From Betaproteobacteria bacterium (GTDB lineage: Bacteria > Pseudomonadota > Gammaproteobacteria > Burkholderiales > Burkholderiaceae_C), in the NCBI GenBank assembly GCA_016716535.1, contig JADJWD010000004.1:620001-684000 (forward strand): 64,000 nt of DNA. The letters run 5' to 3'. Each line of letters opens with the position of its first letter. Position 1 is the stretch's first letter. The position numbers and the translations under genes are program-made. Below are positions 59,220 to 64,000 of the stretch, piece by piece. Below the pieces are notes generated by a model. That model saw only the letters and a list, made by a program, of their open reading frames with translations. It had not been told where the DNA came from and ran no database searches.

Positions 59220-59759
59220 ATGAGCGCCATCCTGCCACCGGCCGAGCGCCTCTGGTACAAGCATCCGATCGATCGTGTCGAGGGCACGTGGATCGTCATC
59301 GCCCTCACGTGGTGCCTCATCATGTTTTTCATGATGGTCGGCTGGCACATCTGGGGCAAGCAGAACCTTTCCACCGAGACCTACCGCACCAAGCCTGACC
59401 AGTTCATGGCCAAGGTCGAGGCCATGGTCGCCAAGCACAAGGTGCGCGAAGAGACCGACGAGAAGATCCCGGTCGTCAAGCCGCCGCCCGGCAGCGACGT
59501 GTACATGCTCGGCCGCCTGTGGTCGTTCTACCCGATCCTCGAACTCGAGGCCGGCAAGACCTACCGCCTGCACCTGACGGCCATGGATTACAACCACGGC
59601 TTCTCGCTGCAGCCGGCGAACATCAACATCCAGATGGTGCCCGGCTTCGAGCACGTGGTCACCGTCACGCCCAACCAGAGCGGCACGTACTCGGTGGTCT
59701 GCAACGAGTACTGCGGCATCGGCCACCACAAGATGGTCGGCCGGATCTACGTGAAGTGA
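59220..59759 (+). CDS. norS: CuA subunit II of an sNOR-type NO reductase/heme-copper enzyme
   Basis: 179 residues. One membrane anchor (residues 24-45), then a periplasmic cupredoxin with a complete CuA site: H126 (DYNHGFSL), C161, E163, C165, H169 and M172 in CNEYCGIGHHKM. Accepts electrons from cytochrome c. Its partner lacks the O2-reductase tyrosine (next gene), and the order subunit II, subunit I, then SCO matches the norSY-senC arrangement known from ammonia oxidisers. The name norS is therefore by synteny and moderate in confidence. Confidence 0.7.
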   Translation: MSAILPPAERLWYKHPIDRVEGTWIVIALTWCLIMFFMMVGWHIWGKQNLSTETYRTKPDQFMAKVEAMVAKHKVREETDEKIPVVKPPPGSDVYMLGRLWSFYPILELEAGKTYRLHLTAMDYNHGFSLQPANINIQMVPGFEHVVTVTPNQSGTYSVVCNEYCGIGHHKMVGRIYVK

Positions 59760-59769
59760 GGAGGAGCGC

Positions 59770-61500
59770 ATGACCACCGGAACCATGCCCGGCGCCGTCG
59801 AGCGCAACGGGACCATCTACCGCACGTGCCCGCGTTCGGGCCTGCAGTTCGAGCGCCAGGCCGAGCTGCTGATGAAATCCAACGCCTTCGTGGCGGTGGT
59901 GTGGCTGCTGATCGGCGGCCTGCTCGCGATCGGCGTCGTGATGACGCGCTGGCCGGCCTTCCGCTGGCTCGAGGCCGACACCTTCTACCTGGTGTTGACG
60001 GCGCACGGCATCGACATGCTGATCTTCTGGATCATCTTCTTCGAGATCGCCGTCCTCTACTTCGCCTCGTCGACCCTGTTGAGGTGTCGACTGGCGACGC
60101 CGAAGATCGCCTGGCTCGCCTTCGTGCTGATGGTCGTCGGCGCGGTGACGAACAACGTCGCGGTCTTCCGCGGCGCGTCCAGCGTGATGATGACCAGCTA
60201 CGTGCCGATGATGGCCGAGCCGGCGTTCTACCTCGGCCTGATCCTGTTCGCCGTCGGCGCACTGATCGCCTGCTTCGTCTTCTTCGGCACGCTCGTCGTC
60301 GCCAAGCGCGAGAAGACCTACCAGGGCTCGGTGCCGCTGGTCACGTTCGGCGCCATCACCGCGGCGATCATCGCCGTGTTCACGATTGCCTCGGGCGCGA
60401 TCATCCTGATCCCGACCTGGCTGATGTCGATGGGCATCGTGAAGGAAGTCGACCCGCTCGTGTATCGCACGATCTGGTGGGCCTTCGGCCACAGCTCGCA
60501 GCAGATCAACGTCGCCGCGCACATCTCGGTGTGGTACCTGGTGGCGGCCATCGCCTTCGGCGCCAAGCCGATGAGCGAGCGCGTCAGCCGCATGGCCTTC
60601 TTGCTGTACATCCTGTTCCTGCAACTGGCCAGCGCGCACCACCTGCTCGCCGACCCGGGCCTGTCGACCGCGTGGAAGGTCGTCAACACCAGCTACTTCA
60701 TGTACTTCGCGGTGCTGGCGTCGATGCTGCACGGCCTGACGATCCCCGGCGCGATGGAAGTCGCGCAGCGGCAGAAGGGCTACACGAAGGGCCTGTACGA
60801 GTGGCTGCGCAAGGCGCCGTGGGGCAACCCGACGTTCTCGGGCGTGTTCATCGCGCTCATCGGCTTCGGCTTCCTGGGCGGCATCTCGGGCGTCATGATG
60901 GGCACCGAGCAGCTGAACATGATCATCCACAACACGATCTATGTTCCCGGCCACTTCCACGCCACCGTTGTGATCGGCACGACGCTCACGTTCATGGCGC
61001 TGACGTACTACCTGATCCCGGTGCTGTTCAAGCGCGAGATGATCAACCCGGGCCTGGCGAAGCTGCAGCCGTACCTGTTCGGCTTCTCGATGTACGCCTT
61101 CACGCTGGTGATGATGGGCGCCGGCACGCTGGGCGTCTCGCGCCGGCACTGGGACATGGCCTTCCAGGGCGCGCCGCTGGCTTACGAGTGGCCGGGCGCG
61201 GCGTACCTGATGATGGGCCTCGTCGGCCTGACCGGCCTGCTGGCCATCGTCGGCGGCATCGTGTACGTGTACATCACGGTCGGCTCGCTGCTGTGGGGCA
61301 AGAAGCTTGACAACGGCACCGAGAGCAAGACGTTCACGCCGGTGCCGCGAGCGGCGCCGACCGTGGTGGCGCAGAGCCACGGCTCGGCGGGCTTCGCCGC
61401 CCCCGGCACGTTCGTGCTCGCGATGGTGTTCCTGATCGCCTTCGTGCTGTACTACTTCATCAACTGGAAGTACCTGTCCACGTTGTGGGGCCTGAGCTGA
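59770..61500 (+). CDS. norY: heme-copper subunit I lacking the catalytic Tyr: probable sNOR-type NO reductase
   Basis: 576 residues, 12-13 helices. All six heme/metal histidines are present: H79 (AHGIDM) and H397 for low-spin heme, H395 (GHFHATV) for high-spin heme, H241, H290 and H291 for the second metal. The canonical helix-VI motif GHPEVY reads GHSSQQ: Glu and the cross-linked Tyr of O2 reductases are Ser243 and Gln245. Loss of this Tyr marks NO-reducing members. Combined with CuA subunit, SCO gene and nirS nearby, NO to N2O is the likely reaction. Called norY by synteny with sNOR. Confidence 0.72.
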   Translation: MTTGTMPGAVERNGTIYRTCPRSGLQFERQAELLMKSNAFVAVVWLLIGGLLAIGVVMTRWPAFRWLEADTFYLVLTAHGIDMLIFWIIFFEIAVLYFASSTLLRCRLATPKIAWLAFVLMVVGAVTNNVAVFRGASSVMMTSYVPMMAEPAFYLGLILFAVGALIACFVFFGTLVVAKREKTYQGSVPLVTFGAITAAIIAVFTIASGAIILIPTWLMSMGIVKEVDPLVYRTIWWAFGHSSQQINVAAHISVWYLVAAIAFGAKPMSERVSRMAFLLYILFLQLASAHHLLADPGLSTAWKVVNTSYFMYFAVLASMLHGLTIPGAMEVAQRQKGYTKGLYEWLRKAPWGNPTFSGVFIALIGFGFLGGISGVMMGTEQLNMIIHNTIYVPGHFHATVVIGTTLTFMALTYYLIPVLFKREMINPGLAKLQPYLFGFSMYAFTLVMMGAGTLGVSRRHWDMAFQGAPLAYEWPGAAYLMMGLVGLTGLLAIVGGIVYVYITVGSLLWGKKLDNGTESKTFTPVPRAAPTVVAQSHGSAGFAAPGTFVLAMVFLIAFVLYYFINWKYLSTLWGLS

Positions 61501-61525
61501 TCGGGCGCCGATAGGGCAAACGGCC

Positions 61526-62462
61526 ATGCGCACCTCCACCTCCTCCGCCACGACGCCGGCGCCGGCCGTGCCGGCCGGCCATGCCGGCCAGGCCGGCCGC
61601 ATCAGCCGCGTGCGGCTGGTGCTCGGCATCTTCAAGCTGCGCATCGCGGTGCTCATCATGATCACCGCGCTGGCGGGCCTGGCCGTGGTGCCCGAGGGCC
61701 GGGCGACGTTCGTGCAGGCGCTCGTGCTGGCGCTGGCGACACTGCTGGCCGCCGGCAGCGCCGGCGCGTTCAACCAGTTCTTCGAAGCCTCGAGCGACCG
61801 GCTGATGGCGCGCACGCGCCAGCGGGCGTTCGCCAGCGGTGCGCTGCCGCGCAGCGCGGGCTGGCTGCTCGCCATCGTCGCCATCGGCGCGGCGGCGGTG
61901 GCCGCCGCGGCCTGGGTGGTCAACGGGATGGCGGCGCTCTTCGTGGCGCTCGGCGCAATCACCTACGCCGGCGTCTACACCGTGGGCCTGAAGCGCCGCA
62001 CGCCGTGGAACATCGTCATCGGCGGGCTGGCCGGCAGCTTCGCGGTACTGGCCGGTGCCGCGGCGGTGAACCCCGCACATCGGCGCGCCGGCGTGGACGC
62101 TGGCGCTCGTGCTGTTCCTGTGGACGCCGCCGCACTTCTGGAGCCTGGCCATCGCCAACGAGGCCGAGTACCGCGCCGCCGGCGTGCCGATGCTGCCGGT
62201 GGTCGTCGGGGCCGAGCGCGCCGCGCGCATCGTGCACTGGCATGCGCTGGCGCTGGTGGCCGCGTCGTTCGTTCTGGTGCCGCTGGGCGGTGGCTGGCCG
62301 GTGGCGGTGGGTGCGGCCGTCGGCGGCCTGTACTTCCTGCGCAAGACGGCAGCGCTCGTGCGCAAGCAGGACCGCCGCACGGCGATGACTGCCTTCTTCG
62401 CCTCGATGGTGCAACTGAGCGCGTTGCTCGCCGCCGTGGCGGTGCAGGCGGCGCTGCGCTGA
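61526..62462 (+). CDS. ctaB: protoheme IX farnesyltransferase, frameshifted
   Basis: About 311 residues if one extra C in the CCCC run near 62070 is removed. The N-terminal part has LGIFKLRIAVLIMITALAGL, the first prenyl-diphosphate motif region NQFFEASSDRLMARTRQRAFASG, and VYTVGLKRRTPWNIVIGGLAGSFAVLAGAAAVNP. It then continues in another frame as IGAPAWTLALVLFLWTPPHFWSLAI. Makes heme O, the substrate of CtaA. As read, the uncorrected frame runs into the SCO gene and would give a nonsense fusion. Probably a sequence indel. Confidence 0.75.
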
Positions 62463-62464
62463 AA

Positions 62465-63487
62465 GTGCTCGCACGCCTGTTCAGCCCCCGCGGGGCCGCC
62501 GCTGCGTTGCTGCTGGCTTTGGCCGGCACGGCGGCCACCGCCACGACTTCGGCGACGACTTCGTCGACGACGGCGACGACGCCTTCGACGGCGTCGTCCC
62601 CCATTCTCAAATCGACGGCCACCGCCGAGGCTCCGACGCCCGGCACGGCCGTCGAGCGCGCCTCCACCGGCAGCGTCAGCCGCATCGACGAAGCCGAGGC
62701 GCTGCGCCTGGGCCAGGCGGCCATCGGCCGCACGGTGCCCGACCTGATCCTGCTCGACCGCGAAGGCCGCCCGGTGCGGCTGGCCAGCTTCCGCGGCAAG
62801 CCGCTCCTCGTGAGCTTCATCTACACCGGCTGCTTCCAGGTCTGCCCGACGCAGACGCGTGCGCTGCACGAGGCCGTCAACGGCCTCGAGCGCATGCTCG
62901 GCCCGCACCAGTTCAACGTCGTGAGCATCGGCTTCAACCAGCCGTTCGACGACCCGGGCGCGATGCGCTCGTTCGCGCGCCAGCATCTCATCGACGCGGA
63001 GAACTGGGAGTTCCTGAGCCCGCCGCGCGACGCCGTCAAGACGCTGACCGAGGCCTTCGGCTTCAGCTACGTCGCCACGCCGGCCGGCTTCGACCACGTG
63101 CTCGGGGTCAGCGTCGTCGACGCCGAGGGGCGTATCCACGCCCAGGTCTACGGGGACCGCCTGCGCGCCGACCAGCTCGGCCGGCCGCTGCGCGAACTGC
63201 TGCTCAACGCGCCCTGGCCGGCTGCCACGTCGTCGACGGCGGCGTCGACGCTGGCCGCGGTCGTCGAGCGCGTGCGCATCCTTTGCACCGTGTACGACCC
63301 GGACACCGGCGAGTACCGCTACGACTGGAAACTCATCTTCGAGATCATCGGCGGCCTGCTCTTCTTCGGCAGCGTGGCGATCTACCTGTTGCTGGAGTGG
63401 CTCGATCAACGGCGCGAGCGTCGCCTGATGCGGGCCATGGGAGCTGTTGCATGCCGGGCCTCGAGCGCCTCCGGCAGCGTGGCCTGA
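62465..63487 (+). CDS. senC: SCO1/SenC copper chaperone with C-terminal membrane anchor
   Basis: 340 residues from GTG 62465, directly after the ctaB stop. A signal/anchor (LARLFSPRGAAAALLLALAG) is followed by a Ser/Thr/Ala-rich linker. The SCO thioredoxin fold has FIYTGCFQVCPTQTRALHE, the C-x3-C copper site, with a later conserved His (FDHVLGVSVVD). An extra C-terminal membrane helix (IFEIIGGLLFFGSVAIYLLLEWL) is unusual. Assembles CuA in the subunit II encoded upstream. Confidence 0.82.
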   Translation: MLARLFSPRGAAAALLLALAGTAATATTSATTSSTTATTPSTASSPILKSTATAEAPTPGTAVERASTGSVSRIDEAEALRLGQAAIGRTVPDLILLDREGRPVRLASFRGKPLLVSFIYTGCFQVCPTQTRALHEAVNGLERMLGPHQFNVVSIGFNQPFDDPGAMRSFARQHLIDAENWEFLSPPRDAVKTLTEAFGFSYVATPAGFDHVLGVSVVDAEGRIHAQVYGDRLRADQLGRPLRELLLNAPWPAATSSTAASTLAAVVERVRILCTVYDPDTGEYRYDWKLIFEIIGGLLFFGSVAIYLLLEWLDQRRERRLMRAMGAVACRASSASGSVA

Positions 63488-64000
63488 ACGGCTGGCGCGC
63501 CGCTGAACGGCTGACCGACTCCGCCTTCGGCTCGGCCGTCAATCCGCTGCGCCACCTGGGCGCGATCGGCATGCTCGCCTTCTGGCTCGTGTCGGCCAGC
63601 GGCATCGTCCTCTACATCGCCTTCGGCACCTCGGTGCAGGAGGCGCACGCGTCGGTCGAGCAGCTCGCCGCATGGCCGCTGGCCACCGGCACGCTGCTGC
63701 GCGGCGTGCACCGCTACGGCACCGACCTGCTGATCGTGGCGATGGCCGCGCACCTCGTGCGCGAGTGGCTCTACGGGCACGAGCGCGGGTTCCGCCGCTA
63801 CACGTGGCTGACCGGCGTCGTGCCGATCGGCTTTGTCTTCATCGCCGGCATCGGCGGCTACTGGCTGCCGTGGGACCAGCTCGCGCAGTACTCGGCGCTG
63901 GCCACGGCCGAGTGGTTCGACGCGCTGCCGGGCCTGTTCGCGACGCCGTTCGCGCGCAACTTCCTCGTCGGCGACGCGGTCGACGACCGGCTCTTCTCGC
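63451..64000 (+). CDS. cytochrome b N-terminal domain protein, cut by window end
   Basis: 183 residues to the window edge; start ATG overlaps senC by 37 bases. Heme ligands spaced H87-x13-H101 in GVHRYGTDLLIVAMAAHLV, and GGYWLPWDQLA matching the GYxLPW motif of cytochrome b/b6. Four-helix di-heme b domain expected. Coupled to the NO reductase-like genes, it could form a quinol-oxidising module feeding the CuA enzyme. The rest of the gene is not visible. Confidence 0.75.
   Translation, partial: MPGLERLRQRGLNGWRAAERLTDSAFGSAVNPLRHLGAIGMLAFWLVSASGIVLYIAFGTSVQEAHASVEQLAAWPLATGTLLRGVHRYGTDLLIVAMAAHLVREWLYGHERGFRRYTWLTGVVPIGFVFIAGIGGYWLPWDQLAQYSALATAEWFDALPGLFATPFARNFLVGDAVDDRLFS

Noticed and set aside
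59220..61500. Ordinary aa3 or ba3 cytochrome c oxidase
   Set aside because: The Tyr and Glu of the GHPEVY motif are missing (GHSSQQ), which is incompatible with a standard O2-reducing active site.
61526..63487. Apparent 653-residue CtaB-SCO fusion
   Set aside because: The middle of this frame is nonsense, while the conserved CtaB C-terminus (LWTPPHFWSLAI) is in another frame and stops at 62462. Two genes plus one indel explain it better.

Overview
The window is about 70% GC and comes from a denitrifying, facultatively anaerobic betaproteobacterium. It could belong to the Thauera/Azoarcus/Aromatoleum group or to a Burkholderiales relative of Rubrivivax/Leptothrix; the sequence alone does not settle which. 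It encodes most of the anaerobic route from phenylacetate and 4-hydroxyphenylacetate to a dearomatised, hydrolytically opened ring, together with nitrite and NO respiration.

Layout. (1) 1-1852: small stress or membrane proteins (PRC-barrel, DUF1328, BON lipoprotein). (2) 2141-14991, minus strand: one tightly packed operon, korA-korB-ferritin-like-ridA-padE-padH(F)-padG-padI-livKHMGF. It encodes 2-oxoglutarate:ferredoxin oxidoreductase, phenylglyoxylate dehydrogenase (benzoyl-CoA forming) and a branched-chain-type ABC importer. (3) 15177-27000, plus strand and divergent: had-oah-dch-bcrCBAD-fdx (class I ATP-dependent benzoyl-CoA reductase and the next three steps), then a ThDP-dependent enzyme and a fused epimerase/SDR protein. 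(4) 27334-29722, minus: PEP-CTERM protein, lipoprotein and a radical SAM/SPASM enzyme. (5) 30129-32703, plus: ubiU-ubiV-ubiT (O2-independent ubiquinone synthesis). (6) 32727-37652, minus: cupin, DUF2249 proteins, hemerythrins, a tandem GNAT and a polytopic NnrS/heme-copper-like membrane protein, forming an apparent NO-response block. (7) 37678-52481, minus: hcrB, hcrA, hcrC (4-hydroxybenzoyl-CoA reductase), paaK, padD, padC, padB, a thioesterase and a second Liv importer. (8) 52590-53632, plus: a GNAT/Rrf2 pair resembling BadL/BadM. (9) 53714-64000: DUF2249, universal stress protein, nirS, cytochrome c551, a Crp/Fnr regulator, ctaA, then an alternative CuA-type NO reductase operon (sNOR-like norSY, ctaB, SCO/senC and the start of a cytochrome b).

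How it fits together. PaaK activates (4-hydroxy)phenylacetate. PadBCD oxidises the CoA ester to phenylglyoxylate, and PadEFGHI converts that to benzoyl-CoA plus CO2. HcrABC removes the para-hydroxyl of 4-hydroxybenzoyl-CoA. KorAB supplies reduced ferredoxin to BcrCBAD, and Dch, Oah and Had carry the product to ring opening. Electrons end at NirS and an NO reductase, with UbiTUV making the quinone without O2. A repeated FNR/DNR-type palindrome (core TTGAC-CTGG-GTCAA) precedes many of these units, and the window encodes a cysteine-cluster-less Crp/Fnr protein with the E-x-x-S-R recognition helix that reads such sites. A good NsrR-type palindrome precedes one hemerythrin gene.

Four otherwise intact genes (radical SAM, hemerythrin, hcrA, ctaB) each carry one isolated +1/-1 frameshift in short GC-rich runs. 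This looks more like residual sequencing indels than real decay, but it needs checking. No tRNA, rRNA, CRISPR array or complete insertion sequence was seen.
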